Source: Stomorhina lunata
Taxonomy: Eukaryota; Arthropoda; Insecta; Diptera; Rhiniidae
Direction: 5' to 3'
Length of the DNA: 64,000 bases
NCBI GenBank assembly: GCA_933228675.1
Contig: OW121741.1
Span: forward strand, 71,932,629-71,996,628
Shown: piece by piece, positions 23,399 through 34,363 of the stretch
Position numbering within the stretch: the stretch's first letter is position 1
Layout: every line of letters begins with the position of its first letter
Notes under the pieces: generated by a model
The model's database searches: none
What the model was told of the DNA's origin: nothing
The model's input: only the letters and a program-made list of their open reading frames with translations
Position numbers and translations under genes: made by a program

Positions 23399-23615
23399 TT
23401 CAGGGGAACCCAAACAAGCGTTCGCAATTTCCTTTTCCTTGAAGCAAAGTTTTGCCACCTTTTACCGGTGGTGTTTTTTGGTAAGAGGAGGGAGGGAGGG
23501 TCCAAACTTAGAAGACTTTCTCCCTGCAGTTTTTGTGCCAAACTAACCTTAGCCTCAGTAGCGGGATAAGACTCGCATCGAGGGAGTATTATGTCCTTGA
23601 CCGGAGACATAGGGA
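23399..23615 (-). pseudogene. Unrecognised GC-richer coding remnant
   Basis: On the - strand a frame reads MSPVKDIILPRCESYPATEA then KVSLAQKLQGESLLSLDPPS and KRWQNFASRKRKLRT. Base composition is clearly less AT-rich than its surroundings and the peptide is not low-complexity. It looks like a fragment of a mobile-element or host protein that I cannot name. It has no usable start or end context. Confidence 0.3.
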
Positions 23616-23674
23616 GTGATTTTTGTTTTCATATTTTGGCAGAAATCATTTCATACTTATATATAATTCCCAAG

Positions 23675-23990
23675 ACAACATTCCAATTGGAACAAGAGGT
23701 ACTTCTCTCAGATAGTGAGCTGCATCCGATTCTATTTTAAGACTCATTTAATGGGACCTACTTTTTAATTTCGGCTCCGAACAGAAAATGCATTAGTTAG
23801 AGAAGTTTTACATAGCCTAAAATTCAATAACCAGTGGCTCGCTGAGTTATCAGGTGAACCGCTTTTTTTTACTTTATTTTTTTTTTTTCAAGTCGGTCTG
23901 CCCGTGATCGAACTTGGGACCTCCGGTATGCTAGACGGATGACTAACCTGCTGTACCACGGTGGTTCACATTTATACCTGCTACTAAATC
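23675..23990 (-). mobile_element. tRNA-derived SINE, full-length copy
   Basis: On the - strand the head reads GAACCACCGTGGTACAGCAG, GTTAGTCATCCGTCTAGCAT and CCAAGTTCGATCACGGGC, with A-box and B-box character (tRNA-like). A body with GAGTTATTGAATTTTAGG-type sequence, GCATCCGATTCTATTTT-inverse and GAGAAGTACCTCTTGTTCC follows, ending near CCAATTGGAATGTTGTC. Other copies are at 56018-56290 (-), 37415-37560 (+, internally deleted) and 44585-44690 (+, tail only). SINEs of this type are transcribed by RNA polymerase III and mobilised by a LINE; RTE elements in the window are candidates, which is inference. Confidence 0.75.
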
Positions 23991-24370
23991 AATAAAGATA
24001 CTTCCGCCCCACTTTGGAACAGACGCAGAATACAGGGCAGTTCAATATGGGAAACAGATCTCCTTAAGGTTTGTATTTTTCAGACAAGCCCCATGCGCAG
24101 TTCAATGTTGCTAGCATTGGTGAGTAGCGCGGGATGGGGACAGGTCATTCAACATGACGCCCAATGGGGCAAGCAACCGCCAGTTAATAGGCAGGCGTGG
24201 GTAGTTCTTTATAGAACTCTTCCCATAAGCATGTCTGGTATGAGTATGATATGTCTGAATCCTACCGGAGAAAATAATAATAACATCTTTCCCAGCATAG
24301 TCAGAGAGTTAATTGAGCGTAATCCTCTGCATCGCTATAAGATGATTACCCAAAAGGTTCTATGATTTCT
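23991..24370. other. GC-richer block of unknown origin
   Basis: A + frame (24093-24365) encodes MRSSMLLALVSSAGWGQVIQ and onward to LIERNPLHRYKMITQKVL. Composition differs from the AT-rich surroundings, so this may be a remnant of a mobile element. I recognise no family and do not call a gene. Confidence 0.3.
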
Positions 24371-25521
24371 AGATAAAACAATTGAAAATTACATGTATTA
24401 CATGTTTATTTTAAAAAGCTTCTTAATTTTAATATACATACATAAGTAAATACATATTAATGAATTCATCAGACTTTATTTTGATTAGTAATTAAACAAG
24501 ACCCTTTATCGATACTCAGGAATCGAAATTTTATGCAAAAGAAGTTCATGCTATATATGACTAACTTTACGTTATTGTCATACAAATTTCTGAATCAATG
24601 GATTCCATATTTTTACAGAAAACCTAACCCATGGACCTTACCCAAAAATGTACGAAGATAAAATTAAATTAAGTTAATTTATAAACCACCCCCTTACGAT
24701 TAGATAAAATGTTCGAAATCGAAATTTTTTTACTATTAATTTTAATCGATTCTAAGTAATGTTGTGGATCTCGTTAATTAAACACGCGTCTTTAAAGTCG
24801 AATTAAAGTGCAAAAGACAAAAAAAAAATTTTATATAATAAATAAGATAATCATAATTACATAGTAAATAAATTAAATCCTGCTGCCATAGCTTTAATTT
24901 GCCAAAATACTTGCATATATGGAGTTATATATTATTCGGAACTTAGCAGCTTTTCTTACATCTTTTCGCCATATTTCGATGGAGTTGGCCGGATTTTTTA
25001 TTGGTATTACATTTCGTTATTATTTCAAGCAGTGATGTCCAACACAAATACTTTTTATATATTTAACAACATCAACTCCTATTTAAGAAATCCATATTGA
25101 AGTATCTAGATATTTTTTAACTTAAATTTAATTGTGTTATCTTATTAATATTTGACCTTCTCCGAGAAAAGGGACCTATTGTGTCAAAAAAGCGGGTTTG
25201 GACTTAAGTGTGAATTCTGGTGCCTAAAACGGTGTAGAAAAGGATGAAATAAGATTTCTGATAAAAATTTATCTATCCCATAAAATCGTACAAAACAAAA
25301 TTGGGCAAATCGATATAAATGAGAAAAACATTAAAATTTTATTTTTTTTAAAACTTTATTTTCACACAATAGGCCCCTATTCTCGGGACATTGCATTGTT
25401 ACATTAAAACTTTAAAAAACAGGTAAAAAAAGAAAGTGTGCTAACTTGGCTTTGGAAAAGCATACATCAACAATTTATGTCGGCAAAAACTAGAATTTAA
25501 TTTTAAAAATATTCGTGTGAT
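24371..25521. other. AT-rich, nothing recognised
   Basis: No gene, RNA or repeat boundary seen. Confidence 0.4.
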
Positions 25522-25771
25522 TATTATACCCTTCACCGCTATACGTATAAAGGGTATATTGGGTTTGTGCTGATGTTTTTAACTTATAGAAATATTTGTC
25601 TGTGACCCACCTTTTAGTATACCGATCGACTCAGATTCACCCACTGAGCTTCAAAAGTCACAATATCACAAACAGATAATTCATTTGTTTGCCAAAACTT
25701 TGTTAAGTATATGGGAATTGTATTTGGGAATATGAACGGATAACCACAATTTGTTGACAAAAATGTACTTA

Positions 25772-26976
25772 CGAGGGCGGTTCAAAACTTCTTAGCCTAC
25801 CAATGAAAGAGAATAGTTAGTTTTTCAAAAATATTTTTATTTTTCAAAATAGTCTCCTGAAACTTCAATACACTTAGTCCAACGCTTTTCTAGCAATTCT
25901 ACCCCTTAATTAAAATAGTTTTCCTTAAGGTCTTCAAAATAGCGGTTTACAGCTATAATTGCATCTTCATTTGAGGTAAAACGCTTGCCAGCAAGGAATT
26001 TTTTTAGATTTGGGAACAGGTAAAAGTCACTGGGAGCTAAATCAGGAGAATAAGGTCAAGCTACTCGTACTTTAATTCGTTGATTTTAGCCATCGTTAAA
26101 ACACTCTTGTGCGCTGGTGCGTTATCTTGTTGAAAATTTATTTTTTTGTGTTGTAAGCCAGGACGTTTTTCTCGAATTTGTACATTTAATTGATCCAAAA
26201 GGTTGCAATAGTACTCTGAATTTATTGTTTTACCCTTTTGCAGATAGTCAATCAATAAAATACATTTGAAGTCCCAAAAAAAACCGTTGCCATAACCTTA
26301 CCAGCCGATTGAATTGCTTTTGCCTTCTTTGGGGCACTTCCTCCAGCTTCAGTCCATGGTTTGGATTGTTCCTTTGTCTCTGGAGTATAGTGGTGGATCC
26401 ATGTCTCATCAACAGTTATGAAACGACGCTTAAAATCCTTCGCTTAAAAGGATCCAAACAAGCTTGAGAAATGGAGGAAAGCTTTTTCATCTGTAGTTCT
26501 TCATGCAAAATGAAATGGACTCGATCATTTGAGATGCCCATGATATTAGCTATTTCACGCACTTTTATTCGTCGATCATTTAATATCATATCATGCACTT
26601 TGGGTACAATTTCTGTTGTTGTTGCTGTCTTTGGACGTCCACTACGTGGTTCATCTTCAATGCTTGTACGACCACGTTTAAATTCAGCAACCAAATTTTT
26701 TACTGTTGCATATGAAGGAACACTTTCACCTAACACATTCACCATATCATTATGAATTTCTTGTCCCGATAAACCTTTTTTATGTAAATATTTAATGACA
26801 CCACGTATTTCTAATTTTTCCATTGTCAAAAAATAGCGGATGCGTCTTTTGTGAACACCTGTTTCTATATGAAGGAGTTACCAGATCGAAACAAAATTTA
26901 ACATGTGTTTATAGCAGTTTCCAAAACACTTAACATTTTTCTGTGTCTAGGCTAAGAAGTTTCCGAACCGCCCTCG
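25772..26976 (-). mobile_element. Mariner (DD34D) element, both ends present
   Basis: The 1,205-bp element has inverted ends CGAGGGCGGTTC, extending as AAACTTCTTAGCCTA on both sides with small differences. TA is duplicated at 25770-25771 and 26977-26978. It carries one broken transposase gene on the - strand. Size, ends and TA duplication are those of a classic mariner. Confidence 0.92.
25837..26823 (-). pseudogene. Mariner transposase, frameshifted
   Basis: The start ATG at 26823 opens MEKLEIRGVIKYLHKKGLSG, the first helix-turn-helix, followed by GESVPSYATVKNLVAEFKRG and the RSGRPKTATT linker. A frame change occurs near 26420. Then come the first catalytic Asp (VDETWIHHYTPETKEQ), a second frameshift near 26265, FQQDNAPAHKS with the second Asp, and SPDLAPSDFYLF with the third, again out of frame after a stop. 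The gap between second and third Asp is about 34, so it is DD34D. About 329 codons span the gene, normal for mariner. At least three breaks make it inactive. Transposase would cut at the TA-flanked ends and paste the element elsewhere. Confidence 0.9.
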
Positions 26977-27112
26977 TAAATCTCAAAATTGTTAAAAAGA
27001 TAATAGAATATAAGACTTTGGAAAAGCTTGTAAAGTTGTTGATCTATATCTGACCTTAGTAGTGATGGGTATCAACTAGTCGGGCTCAACCGACTGTTTT
27101 TTATTACTTTCG

Positions 27113-27886
27113 ACGATTGATTAAATCAATAGAAGTGCTCAATTTGATTTTTTTTTTTTTTTGTTTGTTAGACCAACATTAAAGTATACTCCTTTATAAA
27201 CATGCGTTAGAACTAGGAAAAAGCTTGTGGTAAGGAAGAAAGAACAGGATAGATTGAGTAGTTTTTATGAGTATTCGATCTAAACCTTCAGATGTCATAA
27301 TTAAAAGGGAAGACTGATGCAAAAAGTTTGCTCTACATTAGTGCTGTGTGGCTAAAGAACGAATTTTATCTATACAGTAATTTTCGGATATAGTCCATTC
27401 CGCTTAAAGGCCAAAAACGGATATATGCCAATACTGTCATAGTCACTTGCAAGTTCTTGTCGTATTTCATACAAATTCCATTTCGCTTTAAGTCTACTTT
27501 GGTTAATTTTTCAAAAAAAAAAAAACGGTCTACTCTACAGTTACAGAGATATTCTACAATTTAAAATCAAAAATTATTTTACTATTAATTTATAGACGTA
27601 GCTACATTTATGATTTTTTTATAAACGAAAAAAAATTATTTCGGTAAAATTTTTTGATATCTCAAAAACGACTAAGCGGATTAAGAAACATGTGGAGACG
27701 ACTTAATGATGAAATAGTTCACGAATTTCTGGTTTCCTTATTAGCTCAATAAAATCAGCTTTTCGGAGTTATATTAACACTTTTTGCAAAAAACCTGTCT
27801 CCGATAAACAACTTCGTTCTCCCTCGTTTACGATCGAGAATCTCAAAAGCAGAGATTAAAGACTCATAAAATGTATTTTATAAAAT
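27113..27886. other. Unassigned AT-rich sequence
   Basis: No gene or repeat end identified. Confidence 0.4.
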
Positions 27887-28402
27887 TTAATTATGTTTTG
27901 GAGAACAAAGATCAATTATGTCTTTGATTCAATGATTTCTCAAAAAGCATATCACCAATTTTTTTATCCTTCTCCCAAATATGGATTTTAGTGTTGACAT
28001 CAAAATATAAAAACCAAAAAAGTGGGTCCATGAGGGATCGGAAAATAAAATACTTTTTGAAAAGCAACACTTATATTTTAGAACAAATTTAAAAATTAAA
28101 AATTTTTGACATAAGTAGTTTTAAATTCTAAAGCAAAAAAATATAAACAAATTTCCAACAATTAATAAAATAATTTTCAATTTTCTAAATTTGTACCGAA
28201 ATAACATGAGTTGTTTTACCAAAAGTCTATTATTTTTCGATTCCTTCATGGGCCCACTTTGTTGGGTTTTGTGTTTTGATGTCAACATTATAATCCATAT
28301 TTTGGAAATGGATAACCAAATGGAATATATGCTTTTTGAGATATCATTAAGTCAATAATATAATTGATCCTCCATGTTCTTCGGTACATGATTAAATTTT
28401 TT
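27887..28402. repeat. Palindromic repeat, arms about 165 bp
   Basis: The left arm (27887-28050) and right arm (28230-28402) are inverted relatives. They share AAATTTAATTATGT, GATCAATTAT, TCTCAAAAAGCATAT, ATATGGATTTTAGTGTTGAC and AAGTGGGTCCATGA, with about 80 percent identity by eye. The spacer is AT-rich. No target duplication or protein was found. Confidence 0.65.
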
Positions 28403-29452
28403 AGTTGAACATGAAAGTAATGGTCATACGGTGAAATATGAGAAAGGTTTAGTAAAAATCTGATAAACGTATCTGATACCATTAAAGTCGGCACGTTTAA
28501 AAAAAAAAGAAATTTGGACCGCCATAAAATATTATCCAAAGTTAAATTAAAACTTTTGAAGAACTCTAAAAACTACATTGTATGTAGGAGAATTTATATA
28601 CAAATTTCATTTAATTCGGAGATAGTGTGGTTCAGTACCTGTTCGAAAACTTTTGATGTGGCTCATAACATGATAAAATAAATTAGTAAGGTATAACCGT
28701 TCTCTTTTTTGTCAGCCATATTAACTTTCTGACGTTTGATCGAATTATTATTTTCTTTTCTCAAATTATGCTACCATACTGCTTTTGAAAATCCCAGTTT
28801 CTGTTTGCAATTATACTATAAACACAATCACGACTGCAGGCTACGGACTACAACCTGTTAAAATTAGAATACATTCATTCAAATAGAAATCATTTTTTTA
28901 AGCGTCGACATAGCCACACGACTACCGTTATAGATATATAACTCTAACTTAATAAAAGTAAAATTTTACGCTGTCATAACTAACACGCTACATATGCTAG
29001 AGCTAAGTAGTTTATGTTATATAAAAGCCCAGTATATCCTGTATAAAATTCATTATATATATAAAAGACCATACTTATATCTATATTATTTTTATACAAT
29101 CAAAGTCGGTTATAATCAAAGTCGGTTGTAAAAATAAGTTTTGAGTATATGAGCTCTTAATCTTTATAAATCGGAAGAATGTATAATATATCATTTGAAT
29201 GATACTTTCAGTAGCTTTTGTTTGATATACCAGTTTATATCGGATATAAACTTCTAAAGTTATGCCGTAAAATTTTTGAAATTTAAAAAGCCCATAATTC
29301 TCATACTATAAAAGATCACACCAAAATCTATCTATAAGAACATATTTGAAGATACGTTTTTTAAATAAAATGTTGGTGAAAATAAAATTTTCAATCCCAA
29401 AAAGAAGCTGAAGAATCTGTAACATAAATTATAAAAAAATATGTTACACAAA
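28403..29452. other. Unassigned AT-rich sequence
   Basis: A short direct repeat of AATCAAAGTCGGTT lies at 29098-29130. Nothing else is supported. Confidence 0.4.
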
Positions 29453-29601
29453 ATGTTTGTTCCCGTACTTTAACGAAACAACCCAAACTAACTCAAACGT
29501 GTTCCCGTACAAATTTTTCAATACAAATTGTTGTTTTTTGAGTAATTTCTGACAACTTCGGACTGTTTTGGGTAGTTTCGTTAGAGTACGGGAACAAACA
29601 T
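29453..29601. mobile_element. Small TIR element (MITE)
   Basis: The left end has TGTTTGTTCCCGTACTTTAA followed by CGAAACAACCCAAA. The right end, inverted, has TGTTTGTTCCCGTACTCTAA followed by CGAAACTACCCAAA. The middle repeats GTTCCCGTAC once more. Element length is about 150 bp and the target duplication is unclear. Confidence 0.7.
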
Positions 29602-29985
29602 AAAAATACTTTAAATATATTTTTTTTTCCTTGTGCAGGATCCGCTAAACTTTATAAAATAAGTTTTAACGAACTGTTTACAACACATTACACATTATAC
29701 GTTCAAAATTTCCTGATAATAATATTACCATTTCTCACATGTGGCAACGACTTTTATAATTGTTTACAAAAAACATATTTCAAATATTTCGCATTTACTT
29801 CAAAATTTTTTTTTGCAAGAGAGAACGGTTATACCTTACAATTTTTTTGCCATGGCTCATAATACAATTGTTTACAGTTTCTTATTCAATAGAGAGATTT
29901 TCAATATTGGAAAACAAACAAAAATCGCATAAATTTTTGTTCACTATTTAGAGCCATTAAACTTTGTTGACTATTTAGAGTGTCC
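29602..29985. other. AT-rich, nothing recognised
   Basis: Short open frames overlap in two registers but show no domain. Confidence 0.35.
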
Positions 29986-30300
29986 ATATAAAAAAATAGG
30001 TGTTCACATTCCTGGATAGTTCATTATATGGGCAAATCCGAAAAACATTAAACCAAGGACAAAATTTTAAAACTATCAAAATCACGTATTTGTGTTTATG
30101 AAAAAAATGTACCATATATTGATCCTTTATAACACAGTACGACAGTGGTTGGTACACATGAGAAATGTTAACAGAATATGAAAATAGGCTTAAAATAAAG
30201 AAATATGGCCTTTTGCTGTAGCACGTCAGAATTTCAAGAAAATCGATTTTAAAGATTCGAAGGTTCACTTGTAACGTAATACTATTATAAAAAGTTGTAT
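29986..30300 (+). repeat. Repeat C fragment
   Basis: The stretch GGCAAATCCGAAAAACATTA, AACCAAGGACAAAATTTTAA and GTATTTGTGTTTATGAAAAA is the inverse of 35870-36010 in repeat C. It ends without the family's terminal motifs. Confidence 0.65.
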
Positions 30301-30479
30301 AAAAATAGAATGGGTGAACCGATTTAAATGCTTGAGCCAGTTTTGAAAAGGGAATTAAATTTTGATTTGTTTATAATTAAAGAAACATCCACCATCCGCT
30401 AGATGGCGCTTTAATTTTTGTGTAAAATTAAGAAATATCCAAAAAATGTAATGTAATGAGAAATTTCATTTGAAATTTA

Positions 30480-31000
30480 AAAAAAAAACCCAATGAAAAT
30501 TTCTCAATTACAAATGGAAATTTCTCATTTTCAATTACACATTTCTCGATTTCAAATGAAATTTTCTCAATTACAAATGAAAATTTCTCACTTTCAAATG
30601 GAAAACTCAATTTCAAATCAAAATTTCGTAATTACAAATGGAAATTTCTCATTTTCAAATGGAAAACTCAATTTGAAATGAAAATTTCTCAATTACAAAT
30701 GAAAATTTCTCATTTTCAATTATACTTTTCTCAATTACAAATGAAAAGTTCTCATTTACAAATAAAATATTCTCATTTTCAATTTAAATTTTCTCATTTT
30801 CAAATGAAATTTCTCAATTTTAATTGGAATTTTCTCAAATTCAAATGAAAATTCTCAATTTCAATTGAAACTTTCTCATTTTCAAATAAAAATTCTAAAT
30901 TTCAATTTTAACTTTCTCATTTTCAAATGTAAATTCTTTATTTCAAATGAAAATTTCTTAATTCAATGTGGAAATTTCTTATTTACAATTGAAAATGGTG
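30480..31000 (+). repeat. Degenerate short tandem array
   Basis: About 24 units of 17-25 bp of the form AAATGAAAATTTCTCAATT or CATTTTCAAATGGAAA. The array makes short open frames on both strands with KISQLQMEISHFQ-like repeats, which are artefacts of the repeat period. It lies roughly 0.9 kb upstream of the capu start codon. Confidence 0.75.
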
Positions 31001-31861
31001 TAGTGTAGAACGGCAGTATATTGGAAGTTCATATTACTGAGAGTTCACTGTACTTGTAATTATTTTTCAATATTACGATAATAAAAAAGAAACATGATTT
31101 TTGATCGCTTTGTACCATCGTGCATTGGTGCGAGGTAGAACGGGTCCATTAATGATGCACAACCATTTGTTTACCAGAAATTTTTAAGAAACAACCAGCC
31201 AATGTCCAAATATTTATATTTTTGAAAAATTGGAGGGTATTGGACTTTTTACAAATTATTTGCAAAAACAAAAACACAATCCCCTGCAAGTGTTACTATC
31301 AACTTATCAGTTCCAGAGCGATTCATACACACATGATTCAATGAACGACCTAATGCTGGTGATAACGATGACGATTAATTTTAGAAATAAACAAAAAAAA
31401 ACTAGACGAATTTAGAGGGGGAAGAAAACTAAATAAAATTATTAAACCAAACTCTTTATAATAACAAAATAAATATATAGACAAAATTTTCAATTTATTT
31501 GAAAATTATTTAGTCTTAAATCGCGTTTATAGACGTAAAGACATAAATTTAAAAGATACCGCAAACAAAACGAGTGAATGACAAAACGGAAGAGAAAATC
31601 GAAACAAATGAAGGTGTTAAAAATGAGTTGAAGAGAGGGAGAACCAATTTAACAATTCAATGAGAACAACAAAAAAATTGACATCAATCGGAAGGAAAAC
31701 AGCAGCGACAAACAACAAAAATTAGAGCAACGAAAAGTAGAACAATAGACAGACAAACACGCTGGTCCGCATTTAATGAAAAATACACAGAGAAGTTGTT
31801 AAAAATATTTGTTTTTTTTTGTTGTTGTTGTTGTGCTATATGTATAGAAGGGTGTTCAAAA
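31001..31861 (+). promoter_or_regulatory. capu: Probable capu 5' leader and promoter region
   Basis: The stretch before the first in-frame ATG is A- and CAA-rich with no long frame from about 31430, the look of a fly 5' untranslated leader. A TCAGTT initiator-like hexamer lies at 31307-31312, with no convincing TATA box before it. This transcription start is a guess. The CAAAAATG context at the start codon (31856-31864) fits a good fly translation start. Confidence 0.35.
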
Positions 31862-32795
31862 ATGTCATCATCAACTTTAACAATTCAAACTATCCGGGTA
31901 CAACCAACAATTGCTGCTACCACAACAGCAGGAGCCACAGCCTTGCTATCGTCAACGACAAACGGCACAACTGTAAAAACACAAGAGCTCTCAGGTGTTT
32001 GGTGTCCTCTATTGATGACATTGGCTAATAATACCTTTTGCACGACAAGTACGAGTGTGAATAATAAGAAGCCTTTTGCCTTTAATGGAAACTCGAGTGT
32101 TTTACACAAACCACAAATTCAATACTACAGTCCAAACAACAACAGCAACAACAACAATAATGGACCAACCATATACCAAATGCAGCAGCAGCACCAACAA
32201 CACTTTCATGATTATCAACCACAATGCTCTTGTTCTTGCTGTTGCCTTTGCTGTTCTCGTTATCGCCAAATTACAAAAGGGCTATGGCTGTGTGACACAA
32301 TAAATTCCCAAAAACCAAAGACCATTAAGGATTCTACCAATAATATTTTCAAACTTTATTGTGATATGGATACAACACAAACAACAACACTCACAACAAC
32401 AACAACATCTAAAAGGAGGACTTCAACAGAGTTTACAATTGAAAATGCCTTTGCATCCGAAATTTTTGAAAATCCTTTGCCATCCATTATTTTAAAACCC
32501 TTTTCAAATTCATTGCTAGTTTTAACAATTTCCCATGAATCTCTTTCAACTCTTTTGAACAACATTCCACCAACGCAAAAGTTGACCAACAAACCGAGTG
32601 ACCTTGTTCCATGTACGAGTAGTAGTAATCATTTTACAATTACTCGTACACCAGAAAATCTTCATAAATGTTTAATTAAAGTGACCGAAGATAATAAAAT
32701 ACACAATGGACCATTGATGGCTCAATGTGGTACGAGCACGAGTATTGTTAAAGTTGGAATGAATGTGGACAACTTATCTGCTTTACTCTTCAAAT
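31862..32795 (+). CDS. capu: cappuccino, first coding exon (divergent N-terminus)
   Basis: This exon encodes 311 residues plus one base. The ATG at 31862 is the first in frame; the upstream extension to 31796 has no ATG. The peptide begins MSSSTLTIQTIRVQPTIAAT and is rich in Thr, Ser, Asn and Gln, with runs of Asn (residues 92-100), a QMQQQHQQH stretch (106-114) and a striking Cys cluster CSCSCCCLCC at 122-131. It contains no known domain. A consensus GTAAGT donor follows at 32796. It leaves one base (T), which joins the GT at the start of the exon at 45478 to make a Cys codon, so the two exons are in phase. A 934-nt frame in such AT-rich DNA strongly suggests coding. I do not recognise this N-terminus from Drosophila Capu isoforms, so it may be an alternative first exon. 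Confidence 0.75.
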
Positions 32796-32999
32796 GTAAG
32801 TGATTCCACATGTTCAATTATAAACCGCTAATTGTACTAATTAAATGAATAATGTTTTCAATAGCGACCAAACAAAGAAAATATATTAATAGGTTTGAGT
32901 GTTTATCTTTGTGAATACCCTACACAAACTTTACTATTTTACACAACGTATATATCAACTATATTATTTCTAATTTATAAACAAATAATAAATCAAACA

Positions 33000-33390
33000 A
33001 GTAAGAGTGTTATATTAGGCTGTGCCGAATCCTATATACCCACCATCAATTTATGTTAAATTTAGAACATTATCTCATATATCAACGAGGTTGCAGCTAA
33101 TTCAAAATGTGGACCAAATTTTAAAAATATTGTTGGTAAAATCTTTAGACTAAATTCGGTTGCAGTAGCAGTTCAACATTTAAAAGTATTTAAGTGTTTT
33201 CCCTAGTATGTATTTACTTTGAACAAAATTCGGTCTCATAACCATTTATAGTTTTAAGCTTTTAAATACTTTTCGTTGCGCTTTATATGTAGTTAGGCTA
33301 AGCACATTGATAGTAATATGGCAGGTCCATATATTTTGTTAGGAGTTCCTAATGCATCCACCATATATAAAGTCTGGGCTGAACATTGAT
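33000..33390 (-). repeat. Repeat C copy 1, 3' part
   Basis: Reading inward from the capu exon, the block has AAGTAAGAGTGTTATATTAG, then GGCTGTGCCGAATCC (a 3'-end hairpin-like motif in inverse), then ATACCCACCATCAATTT and CTCATATATCAACGAGG. The last motif recurs at 44010-44030. The other part lies at 35790-36935, so this element was split by later insertions. Confidence 0.6.
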
Positions 33391-34363
33391 TGATAGCTTT
33401 CTAATTTCGTAAGTGCTATCTAAATATGTAACGCGCAAAATAGAAAGGAACCTAAGGGTAAAACCCGGTTTTGTACAGGAAAGCCATTTTAAAGATTTCA
33501 ATATTAATTTATTACCTTATTATTGTACCCTTATTTGTTTACCCTTAAGACCCTTTCTCTCACATATACTGAATGTAAATCCAAATCTTATTGATTGTAT
33601 ATATGAAAAGGGGATGTTATAAATGAGCAAATCCTGCGTGACGGACGATACATTTGTACGGATTTTCTTGTACCTAAATAAATCCCATCGTCGTTTTACA
33701 CGAGATATCTTTACGCAGATTTCAGAGGATATTAGCCCATCGATTCTGTCTATCGAATGACATTTGCTTACATACTTGTTTTGGAGAAAAAAGATATTCG
33801 CTTTTAAACTGCTGTGACGGACGCTACAAAAAATGGAAGTGACTTTTTTCCAACATATGTTTCTGTAATTTTCATCAATTCGGTCATAGTAATAAAAAAA
33901 ACTTTAAATACATTAAAGATAGAGGAAAATCAGAGAATTACAAAACAGCTTTTATGAAATATTTTTAAGTTTACAGTTTCACCAAAAATCCATAAATGAA
34001 CTGTTGCGGACGTTACGTGACGGACGATACAGTATTTACTTGAATGCTTTTTATTAGGAAAAAATTCATATTTTTTATTTATTTTTTAAGTATTCGTTGT
34101 ACATAAAGTAATAGTTTTATTTGTTCCCGAATTTCATCTCCTTACTTTTCATGTTCGCGGTTAAATTGCGATTTTTTGGCACAATTTAATATTTCACAAA
34201 ACGGATAAATACAATTTTTACATCTTATTTTTCGTCCCAAGAATAAATATTATTTTGTAAAAAATATATACAGTGACGGACGCTACACACTTTCCTTTAC
34301 ATATTATTCTATAAAATGCTATATTAACATCTATAAATTTATAGCCCAATGTAAAGCATACTA

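Larger units (their letters stand above)
25522..27112 (+). mobile_element. Helentron/INE-1-like element A6, split by mariner
   Basis: The left part starts TATACCCTTCACCGCTATAC and continues with GGGTTTGTGCTGATGTTTTT and TATACCGATCGACTCAGAT. The right part, after the mariner element, ends with GACCTTAGTAGTGATGGGTA, the hairpin GTCGGGCTCAACCGAC and a TTATTACTTT tail. The mariner insertion at 25772-26976 sits between them. Confidence 0.7.

Noticed and set aside
30428..30681. Coiled-coil-like repeat peptides on both strands
   Set aside because: They are products of a degenerate short tandem array; both strands open equally and nothing supports translation.
31796..31861. N-terminal extension of the capu exon before the ATG at 31862
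   Set aside because: The frame is open but contains no ATG; it is better read as untranslated leader.
31885..32592. Open frames in other registers and on the - strand over the capu exon
   Set aside because: They are shadows of a long Thr/Asn/Gln-rich coding frame with skewed composition; only the 31862 frame continues in phase to the conserved exon.
33413..33622. 69-residue frame in the capu intron as an extra exon
   Set aside because: It lacks good splice sites in the right phase and has no similarity to Capu.
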